From positions 1-55,676 of the forward strand of contig SCTK01000008.1 of the NCBI GenBank assembly GCA_004298905.1: DNA of 55,676 bases, in the 5' to 3' direction. The position numbers and the translations under genes are program-made. Under the pieces are notes generated by a model. It searched no databases. It saw nothing but the letters and a program-made list of their open reading frames with translations, and was not told the origin of the DNA. Below are positions 25,694-33,862 of this stretch, piece by piece (position 1 is the stretch's first letter; every line of letters starts with the position of its first letter). This DNA is from Burkholderiaceae bacterium (GTDB taxonomy: Bacteria; Pseudomonadota; Gammaproteobacteria; Burkholderiales; Burkholderiaceae_D).

Positions 25694-27589
25694 ATGTCCC
25701 TCATCCGCATCAACAATCTGCAACTGGCGTTTGGCCATGTGGCGCTGCTCGACCATGCCGACTTCAGTTTGGAGGAGGGCGAGCGCGTTGGCTTGATCGG
25801 GCGCAATGGAACGGGGAAATCATCCCTGTTGAAAATCGTTGCCGGGCTGGTGCAGGCGGACGATGGCGACTTCAAGCGGCAGAGTGGCGTGACCACGGCG
25901 TTTGTGCCGCAGGAGCCACAGTTCGATCCTGAGCTGAGTGTGTTCGATGCCGTGGCCACTGGTCTGGGCAGCGCGTTTGAATTGCTGCGCGCATATGAAC
26001 AGGTGCTGGAAGAAATCGACGACAGCCCAGCGCACATGGAGCGCTTGCACGAATTGCAGTCGCGCATGGAAGAGACCGGTGCCTGGGATTTGCAATACCG
26101 AGTGGAGACGGCCATTTCGCGCCTGTCTCTCAACGCGCATGACAAGATGCACAGCCTGTCGGGCGGCACGCGCAAGCGCGTCGCCCTGGCGGCGGCGCTG
26201 GTACAGGATCCGCAACTGCTGATTCTTGACGAGCCGACCAACCACCTGGACATGGCGGCGATTGCCTGGCTCGAAGAGTTGCTGCGCAACCATCGTGGCG
26301 CGCTGCTGTTTGTTACCCACGACCGCGCATTTCTGGACAGCGTATCGACGCGTATCGTCGAGCTGGATCGCGGCCGCCTGCTCAGTTTCCCTGGAAATTT
26401 CACGGCCTATCAAACGCGCAAGGCGGAACAGTTGCAGCAGGAACAAGTCGAGCGCGCCAAGTTTGACAAGCTGCTGTCGCAGGAAGAGGTGTGGATACGC
26501 AAAGGCGTGGAAGCGCGCCGCACCCGCAGCGTGGCGCGCATCGCGCGCTTGCAGACGATGCGCAGCGAGCGCGCAGCACGGCGAGAACAGGTGGGCCAGG
26601 TCAAACTGGATTTGAATGTGGGGGAGCGTTCCGGCAAGCGTGTGGCGGAATTGGAAGACGTCTCCCAACGTTTTGGCGACAAGATCGTGGTCGATCATTT
26701 CACCACCAAGATCATGCGCGGCGACAAGATCGGTCTGCTGGGGCCGAACGGTGCGGGCAAGACCACCTTGCTCAAAATCATCCTCGGCGAGTTGCAGCCC
26801 GATGCGGGCACAGTGACGCTGGGTACCAATCTCAATGTCGCTTATTTCGATCAAATGCGCGCGCAATTGAATGAAGACGCCACGCTGGTCGACACCATCA
26901 ACCCCGGCAGCGAATGGATTGAAATCGGCAGCCAGCGCAAGCACGTGATGAGCTACCTCACCGATTTTCTGTTCTCGCCGGAACGCGCCAACTCGCCGGT
27001 CAAATCGCTGTCCGGCGGCGAGCGCAATCGTTTGTTGCTGGCGCGCCTGTTTGCGCGCCCCGCCAATGTGCTGGTGCTGGACGAACCGACCAACGATCTG
27101 GACATTGAAACACTGGAATTACTGGAAGAACTGTTGCAGGACTACAGCGGCACCGTTTTCCTGGTCAGCCACGACCGGCAATTTCTCGATAATGTCGTCA
27201 CGCAAACCATCGTTGCCGAAACAGAAGCCGGCCCCGGCCAGTGGCGCGAATATGTGGGCGGCTATTATGACTGGCTGCGGCAACGACCGAAATCGTTTGC
27301 CAAGGCCGTAGACAAAAACGAAAAAGTCGTCGCCAAGGCAGAACCCGCCAAACCCAAGGTCAAACTCAGCTATAAGGAACAGCGCGAACTCGACGGCATG
27401 CAAGCGCAAATTGCCGCGCTGGAACAGGAACAACAAAACATTGCGACACAACTCTCGCAAGGCGACATCTACCGCACCCAACCCGAGCAAGCCAAGGCGC
27501 TGGCACAACGCGCGAGTGAAATTGAAACGCTGCTGCTGCAATTGCTGGAGCGCTGGGAAGCTTTGGAGGCAAAGGCGGATGGCAGCTAG
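25694..27589 (+). CDS. uup: ABC-F ATPase Uup
   Basis: A 631-residue soluble protein with two ABC ATPase domains and no membrane segment. ABC-F proteins act on ribosomes, and Uup has also been tied to tolerance of branched DNA and transposon excision. The first domain has Walker A GRNGTGKSS (about residues 36-44) and signature LSGGTRKRVALA. The second has GPNGAGKTT and LSGGERNRLLLA. The ABC-F linker (about 240-300) is basic and helical. A C-terminal coiled coil of about 80 residues (KLSYKEQRELDGMQAQI onward) distinguishes Uup from EttA and YheS. ATG 25694 (MSLIRINNLQ) matches family starts; 17 open codons upstream are not conserved-looking. Confidence 0.92.
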   Translation: MSLIRINNLQLAFGHVALLDHADFSLEEGERVGLIGRNGTGKSSLLKIVAGLVQADDGDFKRQSGVTTAFVPQEPQFDPELSVFDAVATGLGSAFELLRAYEQVLEEIDDSPAHMERLHELQSRMEETGAWDLQYRVETAISRLSLNAHDKMHSLSGGTRKRVALAAALVQDPQLLILDEPTNHLDMAAIAWLEELLRNHRGALLFVTHDRAFLDSVSTRIVELDRGRLLSFPGNFTAYQTRKAEQLQQEQVERAKFDKLLSQEEVWIRKGVEARRTRSVARIARLQTMRSERAARREQVGQVKLDLNVGERSGKRVAELEDVSQRFGDKIVVDHFTTKIMRGDKIGLLGPNGAGKTTLLKIILGELQPDAGTVTLGTNLNVAYFDQMRAQLNEDATLVDTINPGSEWIEIGSQRKHVMSYLTDFLFSPERANSPVKSLSGGERNRLLLARLFARPANVLVLDEPTNDLDIETLELLEELLQDYSGTVFLVSHDRQFLDNVVTQTIVAETEAGPGQWREYVGGYYDWLRQRPKSFAKAVDKNEKVVAKAEPAKPKVKLSYKEQRELDGMQAQIAALEQEQQNIATQLSQGDIYRTQPEQAKALAQRASEIETLLLQLLERWEALEAKADGS

Positions 27590-27599
27590 GCGCGTGAAT

Positions 27600-27627
27600 T
27601 TGACAGAAATATTGGCGCCGTTATAAT
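27600..27627 (+). promoter_or_regulatory. Consensus sigma-70 promoter for the tRNA-Gly gene
   Basis: TTGACA (27600-27605), 16 bases, TATAAT (27622-27627), both perfect consensus, followed by a GC-rich GCGCGC discriminator and 33 bases before the tRNA-Gly 5' end. Confidence 0.88.
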
Positions 27628-27660
27628 GCGCGCTCTTGTCGAAAACGGCAGGTCAGTTGT

Positions 27661-27736
27661 GCGGGAGTAGCTCAGTTGGTAGAGCGCAACCTTGCCAAGG
27701 TTGAGGTCGCGAGTTCGAGACTCGTCTCCCGCTCCA
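27661..27736 (+). tRNA. tRNA-Gly (GCC)
   Basis: Acceptor GCGGGAG/CTCCCGC with encoded TCCA, anticodon stem CAACC/GGTTG with loop TTGCCAA (anticodon GCC), and T-arm GCGAG-TTCGAGA-CTCGT. Confidence 0.96.
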
Positions 27737-27742
27737 AATCCC

Positions 27743-27768
27743 AAGGGAAGCACTTGTGCTTCCCTTTT
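27743..27768 (+). terminator. Rho-independent terminator after tRNA-Gly
   Basis: AAGGGAAGCA-CTTG-TGCTTCCCTT perfect 10-bp stem followed by TTGTTTT. It separates tRNA-Gly from tRNA-Cys transcription. Confidence 0.85.
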
Positions 27769-27833
27769 GTTTTGGTAGCACCGGCAAAATTTACAGCGGG
27801 CAGTTAAAATGACGTCCGCGCAAGTCGTCTCGT

Positions 27834-27907
27834 GGCGGGATGGCAGAGTGGTCATGCAGCGGCCTGCAAAGCCGTGTACGGCGGTTCGATTCCGCCTTCC
27901 GCCTCCA
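27834..27907 (+). tRNA. tRNA-Cys (GCA)
   Basis: Acceptor GGCGGGA/TTCCGCC with encoded TCCA, anticodon stem GCGGC/GCCGT with loop CTGCAAA (anticodon GCA), and T-arm GGCGG-TTCGATT-CCGCC. Confidence 0.95.
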
Positions 27908-27911
27908 GTTT

Positions 27912-28036
27912 GAATTAAATGGGCTCCGAATTAAATGGGGTCAGACTCCATTTAATTGCTTGACTTGAAGCCTGTATGAGACCGTATCACAATTAAATGG
28001 AGTCTGACCCCATTTAATTCGGAGCCCATTTAATTC
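27912..28036. repeat. REPIN-like long palindrome between tRNA-Cys and tRNA-Leu
   Basis: Two 46-base arms (27912-27957 and 27991-28036) are exact reverse complements around a 33-base spacer. Each arm holds a 17-base outer part (GAATTAAATGGGCTCCG) and the 29-base REP unit also seen at 25580. The element begins five bases after tRNA-Cys and ends two bases before tRNA-Leu. REP pairs of this type are mobilised in trans by RAYT (TnpA-REP) enzymes; no such gene is in the window. Confidence 0.85.
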
Positions 28037-28037
28037 G

Positions 28038-28126
28038 GCCCGGATGGTGAAACAGGTAGACACAAGGGACTTAAAATCCCTCGGGCTTAACCGCCCGTGC
28101 CGGTTCGATTCCGGCTCCGGGCACCA
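28038..28126 (+). tRNA. tRNA-Leu (UAA)
   Basis: Class II tRNA: acceptor GCCCGGA/TCCGGGC with encoded ACCA, anticodon stem AGGGA/TCCCT with loop CTTAAAA (anticodon TAA), variable arm CGGGCTTAACCGCCCG, and T-arm GCCGG-TTCGATT-CCGGC. No promoter is visible between the palindrome and the tRNA, so it is probably transcribed with tRNA-Cys. Confidence 0.95.
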
Positions 28127-28136
28127 GTTTGGCAGT

Positions 28137-28589
28137 ATGAAAGTATTCGATCTCCACTGTATTCACGATCATCGCTTTGAAGGCTGGTTTTCTTCTGCGG
28201 AAGAATTTGAACGCCAGGCCTCGGCGCATTTGATTCAATGCCCGCTGTGTGGGATCAGTGAAATCAGCAAACTCCCTTCCGCTGCACGCCTTAATCTTGG
28301 GTCGTCCGTCAAGGATGAAACACCCATGCCGCAAACGCAAAGCGTGACCGGCAATGTGATGGAACAAATCCAGAAGGAATTCATCGACGCCGTGCAAAAA
28401 GTCCTGGCCCGAACGGAAGACGTCGGCGAACACTTTGCCGAAGAGGCGCGGCGCATTCACTACAAGGAAACCCCGAAGCGCGATATTCGTGGCACCACGT
28501 CCATCGATGAAGCCCGGGCACTGGCTGACGAGGGTATCGAGGTGCAGCAGATCGTGATGCCGGGCTGGGTGAAAGAACCTTCGCACTGA
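28137..28589 (+). CDS. DUF1178 family protein
   Basis: A 150-residue cytosolic protein of the DUF1178 family, common in alpha- and betaproteobacteria and without a known function. The N-terminal MKVFDLHCIHDHRFEGWF and QCPLCG give a small Cys-pair element that could bind zinc. The middle is variable. The C-terminal half has the conserved helical segment VGEHFAEEARRIHYKE followed by RDIRGTTSIDEARALADEGI and PGWVKEPSH. The frame is open upstream through tRNA-Leu, so I start at ATG 28137, 11 bases after the tRNA, where the family N-terminus begins. The short gap implies transcription from the tRNA operon promoter or a promoter inside the tRNA. Confidence 0.88.
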   Translation: MKVFDLHCIHDHRFEGWFSSAEEFERQASAHLIQCPLCGISEISKLPSAARLNLGSSVKDETPMPQTQSVTGNVMEQIQKEFIDAVQKVLARTEDVGEHFAEEARRIHYKETPKRDIRGTTSIDEARALADEGIEVQQIVMPGWVKEPSH

Positions 28590-28683
28590 CCCCCTGCGCG
28601 ACTGTGCCGAGCTTTTTCCCTCTGCGTTTCATTTATGGGTGCCAGCGAATATACTGAGTACCACAAGAGAAGCGGAGGCGACT

Positions 28684-29121
28684 ATGTACCAGAAAATTCT
28701 GTTGGCCTACAACGGTTCGGAAGAGGGGCGGCATGCCTTGCTGGAATGCAGCGACCTGTCCAAGCTGACGCAGAGTGAAATCTATCTGCTGGCGGTGATG
28801 CCGATGAGTTCACTGGTGTTCATTGGTGAGGGGTTCATCCCGACGGATGTGGTGCAGGTGGAAGAGCAGCGCTACCGCCGCATTCTCGATGATGGCCTGG
28901 AACAACTCAAAGGGCGTGGTTTCAAGGTTTCCGGCAAGTTGATTTTTGGCGAGCCGGTCGATGAAATTTCCAATCATGCAAAAGAAATCGGCGCTGACCT
29001 GATCGTGGTCGGGCACCAGCATCTGGATTCCTGGGCGGCGCGCTGGTGGCGCGGTTCCGTCAGTGCATCGCTGATCGAGCTCGCACCCTGCAGCGTGCTG
29101 GTGGCGATCCATCAAGGTTAG
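28684..29121 (+). CDS. Universal stress protein (UspA family)
   Basis: A 145-residue single Usp domain. The first strand MYQKILLAYNGSEEG has the conserved nucleotide-binding region, although the usual Asp of the LVAVDGS motif is replaced by Asn. The C-terminal ATP loop GHQHLDSWAARWWRGSVSASL is close to the G-2x-G-9x-GS pattern but lacks the second small glycine, so binding may be altered. It ends with APCSVLVAI as in the family. ATG 28684 follows an AGCGGAGG site; the upstream ATG at 28639 does not give a Usp start. It is convergent with nadB. Confidence 0.85.
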   Translation: MYQKILLAYNGSEEGRHALLECSDLSKLTQSEIYLLAVMPMSSLVFIGEGFIPTDVVQVEEQRYRRILDDGLEQLKGRGFKVSGKLIFGEPVDEISNHAKEIGADLIVVGHQHLDSWAARWWRGSVSASLIELAPCSVLVAIHQG

Positions 29122-29130
29122 CCCGCTTCT

Positions 29131-30726
29131 TTACAGCATCGGATTCAAGATACTGTCCACGGCGACGGCGGTCTGTTCCGGAAAATCTTTCGTATAGTGC
29201 AGCCCGCGGCTTTCATGGCGCTGCATCGCACAGAGCACGATCAGATCGGCGACGGTGGCGAGGTTGCGTAATTCCAGCAGGTCGGCGCTGATGGTGTAGC
29301 GCGCATAAAAGGCTTCCACTTCTTCATGCAGCAGGGCAATGCGCCGCTCGGCCTGTTTCAGGCGGGTGGTTGAGCGCACGATGCCGACGTAGTTCCACAT
29401 CAGGCGGCGCAATTCATCCCAGTTGTGGCTGATGGTGACTTCCTCTTCGGCGTCGGTGACACGGCTTTCATCCCACAACGGCAATCGCGCCTGGGGCGTA
29501 GATGGCTGCGCCAGAATATTTTCAGCGGCACTGCGCGCCAGCACCACACATTCCAGCAGCGAGTTTGACGCCAGCCGGTTGGCGCCGTGCAGGCCGGTGC
29601 TGGCCACTTCGCCGATGGCATACAGGCCAGGCAGATCGGTGCGTGCTGCCAGATCGGTGAGCACGCCGCCACAGGTGTAATGCGCAGCCGGCACGACCGG
29701 AATCGGTTCGCGGGTGATATCAATGCCGAGCGCCTTGCACGTGGCGTAGATGGTGGGGAAGTGTTCGATGATGAATTTCGCGGGCTTGTGCGTGATGTCG
29801 AGATAAACGCAATCCAGACCATCCTTTTTCATTTCAAAGTCGATGGCGCGGGCGACGATGTCGCGCGGCGCCAGTTCTGCGCGATCATCGTAGCGCGCCA
29901 TGAACGGTGTGCCGTCGGGCAGCACCAGCTTGCCGCCTTCGCCACGCACCGCTTCGCTGATCAGAAATGATTTGGCATGCGGGTGATACAGGCAGGTGGG
30001 GTGAAACTGAATGAATTCCATGTTGGCGACGCGGCAGCCCGCGCGCCAGGCCATCGCAATGCCGTCACCCGTGGCGGTGTCGGGATTGCTGGTGTACAGG
30101 TAGACCTTGCCCGCCCCGCCCGTGGCCAGTACGGTATGCGGCGCGGCAAAGGTTTCCACCTGTTGGGTGGCTTGATTGAGCACATAGACGCCGAGCACGC
30201 GATTACCGTCCTGCCCCAGTTTGCGTTGCGTGATCAAGTCGATGGCGAAATGACTCTCGAACAGCGTGATGTTGGGATGGGCACGCACGCACGCTTCCAG
30301 CGTGGTCTGCACAGCGCGGCCGGTGGCATCGGCGGCATGGATGATGCGACGGTGGCTATGGCCGCCTTCGCGGGTCAGATGATAGCCGCTGGGGTTGTCG
30401 CTATCGGTGGTAAAGGCAACGCCATGATCGACCAGCCAGCGGATCGACTCCGGCGCATTGCGCACGATGGTTTCCACCGCGCTCCGGTTGCACAGTCCGG
30501 CACCGGCGGTCAGCGTGTCTTCAATGTGGTGTTCAAAATCATCTTCGACATGATCGAGCACGGCAGCGATGCCGCCCTGTGCCCAGGCGCTGGCGCCGTC
30601 GATCAAGGCACGCTTGGTGATCATCGCCACACGTTTTTCACCGGCCAGCGAAAGCGCTGCGGTCATGCCGGCCAAGCCACTGCCGAGAATCAGGACATCA
30701 AATTCGAAATAGGGGCTTTGATCCAT
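29131..30726 (-). CDS. nadB: L-aspartate oxidase
   Basis: A 531-residue FAD enzyme that oxidises L-aspartate to iminoaspartate, the first step of de novo NAD synthesis; NadA and NadC, its usual partners, are not in the window. The dinucleotide motif DVLILGSGLAGMTAALSL is at the N-terminus. The substrate region includes REGGHSHRRIIHAAD, FIQFHPTCLY and the R-x-x-x-R type segment VRGEGGKLV. The conserved AHYTCGGVLTDLAARTDLPGLYAIGEV and GANRLASNSLLE follow, and a helical C-terminal domain closes the protein. The aminotransferase at 30738 is upstream on the same strand with only 11 bases between, so they are probably co-transcribed. Confidence 0.95.
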   Translation of the reverse strand: MDQSPYFEFDVLILGSGLAGMTAALSLAGEKRVAMITKRALIDGASAWAQGGIAAVLDHVEDDFEHHIEDTLTAGAGLCNRSAVETIVRNAPESIRWLVDHGVAFTTDSDNPSGYHLTREGGHSHRRIIHAADATGRAVQTTLEACVRAHPNITLFESHFAIDLITQRKLGQDGNRVLGVYVLNQATQQVETFAAPHTVLATGGAGKVYLYTSNPDTATGDGIAMAWRAGCRVANMEFIQFHPTCLYHPHAKSFLISEAVRGEGGKLVLPDGTPFMARYDDRAELAPRDIVARAIDFEMKKDGLDCVYLDITHKPAKFIIEHFPTIYATCKALGIDITREPIPVVPAAHYTCGGVLTDLAARTDLPGLYAIGEVASTGLHGANRLASNSLLECVVLARSAAENILAQPSTPQARLPLWDESRVTDAEEEVTISHNWDELRRLMWNYVGIVRSTTRLKQAERRIALLHEEVEAFYARYTISADLLELRNLATVADLIVLCAMQRHESRGLHYTKDFPEQTAVAVDSILNPML

Positions 30727-30737
30727 GTTCTAGATTT

Positions 30738-31895
30738 TCAAATCGTTTTCAATCGCTCAAGCGCAGCATCAAGCGTACTTTCTTTTTTGGCAAAACAAAA
30801 ACGCACGGCCTGGCGTTCCTGTGGCCGCTGATAAAACGCCGACAGGGGAATGGCGGCCACACCGATCTCGCGCGTCAGCCATTGGGCAAATTCGTGTTCC
30901 GGTAGTTCGCTGATGCCGGCATAGCTGACCACCTGAAAATAAGTGCCCGCGCAGGGCAGTGGGGTCAGGCGTGTGCGTGCGAGTCCGGCGCAGAAATGAT
31001 CGCGCTTGGCCTGATAGAACTGCGGCAGTTGCACATAGGGTTGCGGGTCTTGCAGGTAGTGGGCGAGGCCGAGCTGCATCGGTGTGTTGACGCAAAACAC
31101 ATTGAATTGATGCACCTTGCGAAATTCGTGCATCAATGCAGCGGGTGCAGCGCAGTAGCCGATCTTCCAGCCGGTGACATGGCAGGTCTTGCCGAAGGAC
31201 GAGACAATGAAACTGCGCGACGCCAGGGCGGGCGATTGCGCCAGGCTGAGATGGGGTGCGCCGTCGTACACCATGTGTTCATAGACTTCGTCCGACAGGA
31301 TCAGTAGTGGCGAACGTTCGGCCAGCGCTTCCAGCGCGCGGATATCTTCGGGCTGGAGCACGCTGCCGCTGGGGTTGTGCGGCGAGTTGATAATCAGTAA
31401 GCGGGTGCGCGGCGAACAAGCGCGGTGCACGGCATCCCAGTCGATACGGTAGTCCGCCGTCATCGTGACTGGCACGGGTACGCCACCAGCCAGACGAATC
31501 GCCGGGATATAGCTGTCGTAGGCGGGTTCAATGACAATCACTTCATCGCCAGGATGCACGACCGCGAGAATGGCGGTGAACAAGGCTTGCGTCGCACCGG
31601 CGGTCACGGTGATTTCCTGTTCCGCGTCATACACGTGGGCATCGCGCGCGGCGATTTTTGCGCTGATCGTTTGCCGCAACAGAGGCACGCCTGCCAGCGG
31701 CGCGTATTGATTAGGATGCGGATTCGCGCCATCGCGCATGGCCTGGTTGACGGCATCAAGTAATGCCGGATCGCAATCGAAATCGGGAAAGCCCTGGCCC
31801 AGATTGACTGCCCCATGTTTTTGCGCAAGCGCCGACATCACCGTGAAAATGGTGGTGCCGACATCAGGCAGACGTGAAGAAAGTGGCTGGGTCAT
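30738..31895 (-). CDS. PLP-dependent class I/II aminotransferase (methionine/aromatic type)
   Basis: A 385-residue fold-type I aminotransferase, close in pattern to YbdL/kynurenine aminotransferases that accept methionine and aromatic amino acids. The N-terminal GAVNLGQGFPDFDCDPAL and the cofactor-binding NSPHNPSGSVL are visible, as is DEVYEHMVYDG. The Schiff-base lysine lies in SSFGKTCHVTGWKIGY. A C-terminal arginine (VRFCFAK) should bind the substrate carboxylate. ATG 31895 (MTQPLSSRLP) is preferred to an ATG seven codons upstream. It precedes nadB on the same strand. Substrate preference is inferred from family resemblance only. Confidence 0.88.
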   Translation of the reverse strand: MTQPLSSRLPDVGTTIFTVMSALAQKHGAVNLGQGFPDFDCDPALLDAVNQAMRDGANPHPNQYAPLAGVPLLRQTISAKIAARDAHVYDAEQEITVTAGATQALFTAILAVVHPGDEVIVIEPAYDSYIPAIRLAGGVPVPVTMTADYRIDWDAVHRACSPRTRLLIINSPHNPSGSVLQPEDIRALEALAERSPLLILSDEVYEHMVYDGAPHLSLAQSPALASRSFIVSSFGKTCHVTGWKIGYCAAPAALMHEFRKVHQFNVFCVNTPMQLGLAHYLQDPQPYVQLPQFYQAKRDHFCAGLARTRLTPLPCAGTYFQVVSYAGISELPEHEFAQWLTREIGVAAIPLSAFYQRPQERQAVRFCFAKKESTLDAALERLKTI

Positions 31896-31931
31896 GAGGA
31901 TCAAGCGGGGGATCAAGCGTGTGAGCCGGGA

Positions 31932-32378
31932 TTATGCCTGCAACGGCAGTTGCGCAAAAAATTTTGCAGGGGCGCAGATTTGAAAACCCAGCCTGTCCCG
32001 GTAACGCTGACGGCCCAGATGCAGTACGGCCTTATCCTTGCTCAACAGAAAATCGGCGGGGATGGCCGCCGCCAGTTCAATGAAGGCCTGGTCATCGGGG
32101 TCGGCACATTGCGGCAGGGTGGGGTTGGCGTCTGGGTCACGATGCAGTTGGCACAAGGCCGCGTAGCGGTGTCGTGTTGCAGTGATCGTGTCGGCATCCA
32201 GCTGCAGGCGCGGGTAGCTTAGAACGCGCGCAAATTCATTCAGTGTATGCGTGCTGGCGTGCAGTACGGCGCCATGACTCGACAGCAGGGTGCGCAGCGG
32301 CTCGATCACTGGGTCGTTGAAGATCATCAGATCGAGGGCGGTATTGGTATCCAGAACCAGTTGATATGGCGCACGCAT
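31932..32378 (-). CDS. PIN-domain protein (putative toxin family), no antitoxin seen
   Basis: A 148-residue PIN-fold protein of the group annotated as putative toxin-antitoxin toxin component. Four acidic positions expected for a metal-dependent ribonuclease are visible: Asp in LVLDTN, Glu in TLNEFARVL, Asp in CADPDDQAFIELA and Asp in LLSKDKAVL. No small antitoxin-like gene lies directly upstream; the neighbour there is the CxxC protein at 32426, 47 bases away, which is not antitoxin-like. It may be an orphan toxin, or a PIN nuclease with a housekeeping role. Confidence 0.82.
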   Translation of the reverse strand: MRAPYQLVLDTNTALDLMIFNDPVIEPLRTLLSSHGAVLHASTHTLNEFARVLSYPRLQLDADTITATRHRYAALCQLHRDPDANPTLPQCADPDDQAFIELAAAIPADFLLSKDKAVLHLGRQRYRDRLGFQICAPAKFFAQLPLQA

Positions 32379-32425
32379 GCCGGCAAGTGTAAGGCGAAGC
32401 CTGTCTTGCTGTCGACGGCGTTTTT

Positions 32426-32842
32426 TCAGGTGGGCTTGAGGTATTGGTTGAGCACGGCACTGCCTTCGCCACGCAATACCTTGAGCAGTTCGCTACGTGC
32501 TATGCCGGGGTCGAGTCCCCGTGCAATCAGCTGCTCAAGCAACAGGCCGAATTTTTCACGGCGTTTCAGTCCACCATCAGACAGATCGCGCCGATCAGAA
32601 AAAAAATCCATCAGGGTCGAACCGCAGGGGCAGTTGCGGAACACTTCAATCACGGTCCGGTTGTCATCGTCAAGGCTTTGTTTCAGTCCCGTTTGGCCGC
32701 GCCGGATCGCTTCGGTTTCCTGCATGAATTGCTGTGCCGTTTCAAATACCCGACCGCAACTGGCGCAGCGCTTGGGGAAAGCGCTCTCAGCCAATGCCTG
32801 CAGACCGGCAAATAAACTGGCGTCAATCGATAGCGGGTTCAT
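32426..32842 (-). CDS. Unknown CxxC/CPC protein coupled to a histidine kinase
   Basis: 138 residues, family not recognised. It has a Cys pair CASCG (Cys-26, Cys-29) followed by [16 protein letters not shown], and a second pair [13 protein letters not shown] (Cys-71, Cys-73), so four thiols could hold zinc or an iron centre, or act as a redox switch. The C-terminal half is helical ([29 protein letters not shown]). Its ATG overlaps the stop codon of the histidine kinase gene by four bases, so it is translationally coupled to the kinase and is the last member of the signalling operon. A sensory or accessory role for the kinase is inference. Confidence 0.65.
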   Translation of the reverse strand: MNPLSIDASLFAGLQALAESAFPKRCASCGRVFETAQQFMQETEAIRRGQTGLKQSLDDDNRTVIEVFRNCPCGSTLMDFFSDRRDLSDGGLKRREKFGLLLEQLIARGLDPGIARSELLKVLRGEGSAVLNQYLKPT

Positions 32843-33846
32843 TTCCTGTGTTGCGCCATTTCACGTGGTTCAACAGCCGCTTGAGCGATGGGAAGATAAA
32901 CAGTAAAGGAGGTACCCTGACCGACTTCACTTTCGACTTCAATGCGGCCATGGTGCTTCTGGATGATGCTATAGGACAGCGAGAGGCCCAGGCCGGTGCC
33001 CTGGCCCACGGGCTTGGTGGTGAAGAAGGCATCGAAAATCCGCGATAAATTCTGTTTCGATATGCCGCAGCCGGTATCGGAAATTTTCACCCACACTTCA
33101 TCGCCCTGACGGCCGGTGGCAATCGTGATGGTGCCTCGGGTTTCAATCGCGTGGCCGGCATTGACGAGCAGATTCATGAACACCTGATTGATTTGCGAGG
33201 CGATGCATTGCACTTCGGGAATATCGCCATACTGGCGTACGATCTCGGCCTTGCTCTTGACCTCGTTGTGCACGATGTTGAGTGTGCTGTTCAGGCCGTG
33301 GCGCAGATCGGTCCAGATCCATTCGGCTTCGTCCACATGCGAGAAATCCTTCAGGTCCTGGACAATTTTCTTGACCCGTGCGATGCCTTCCTGCGATTCC
33401 GACATCAGCGCAGGTAGATCCTGGCGCAGGTAGTTGAGGTCGATCCCTGTTTTAAGTTGACGAATTTCATCCAGACCTGCAGCACCGTTCAGGTTGATCT
33501 CAAGTTGCTCGTATTTGTTCAGCAGGTGCATCATTTCGTCGATGTAGCGGTTCAGTGAGGTCAGATTGGAGTAGACATAGCCAATCGGATTATTGATTTC
33601 GTGCGCCACGCCGGCAGCCAACTGGCCGATCGAAGCCATCTTGTCTGCATGCAGTAACTGGCTTTGCGCGGCATCGAGTCTGCTGACCGCCTCTTTCAAA
33701 TGCGCCTGCATGGCATCCAGCGTTGCCTGGTGTTCGGTGTCGTAGCGGGTGTAAGTGTCGTCTATCGCTTTCAAAAAGCCGCTCAATTGCTGCTGCTGCT
33801 CGACGGACAGGTGCTGCCCGGTTTGTGCTGCAAGTGTCGGGTGCAT
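32839..33846 (-). CDS. Soluble sensor histidine kinase
   Basis: A 335-residue kinase without membrane segments or a recognisable sensor domain. Residues 1-65 form a helical, probably coiled-coil region. The dimerisation box [20 protein letters not shown] carries phospho-acceptor His-82. The HATPase region has the N-box ([13 protein letters not shown]), G1 (DTGCGIS), F box ([10 protein letters not shown]) and G2 ([15 protein letters not shown]). It closely resembles the kinase domain at 44999-46249, including the GYVYSNL insert after the H-box. It lies between the single-domain regulator (16-base gap) and the CxxC protein (4-base overlap) in one minus-strand operon. Input may come through its partners. 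Confidence 0.92.
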   Translation of the reverse strand: MHPTLAAQTGQHLSVEQQQQLSGFLKAIDDTYTRYDTEHQATLDAMQAHLKEAVSRLDAAQSQLLHADKMASIGQLAAGVAHEINNPIGYVYSNLTSLNRYIDEMMHLLNKYEQLEINLNGAAGLDEIRQLKTGIDLNYLRQDLPALMSESQEGIARVKKIVQDLKDFSHVDEAEWIWTDLRHGLNSTLNIVHNEVKSKAEIVRQYGDIPEVQCIASQINQVFMNLLVNAGHAIETRGTITIATGRQGDEVWVKISDTGCGISKQNLSRIFDAFFTTKPVGQGTGLGLSLSYSIIQKHHGRIEVESEVGQGTSFTVYLPIAQAAVEPREMAQHRK

Positions 33847-33862
33847 AGGTTCTCCCTTGTGT

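Noticed and set aside
27912-28036. CRISPR array or phage attachment site
   Set aside because: The repeats are inverted rather than direct with regular spacers, there are no cas or integrase genes, and no tRNA 3' end is duplicated.
31932-32842. PIN protein and CxxC protein as a toxin-antitoxin pair
   Set aside because: The CxxC protein is larger than usual antitoxins, has no DNA-binding motif, is coupled to the histidine kinase instead, and is 47 bases away from the PIN gene.
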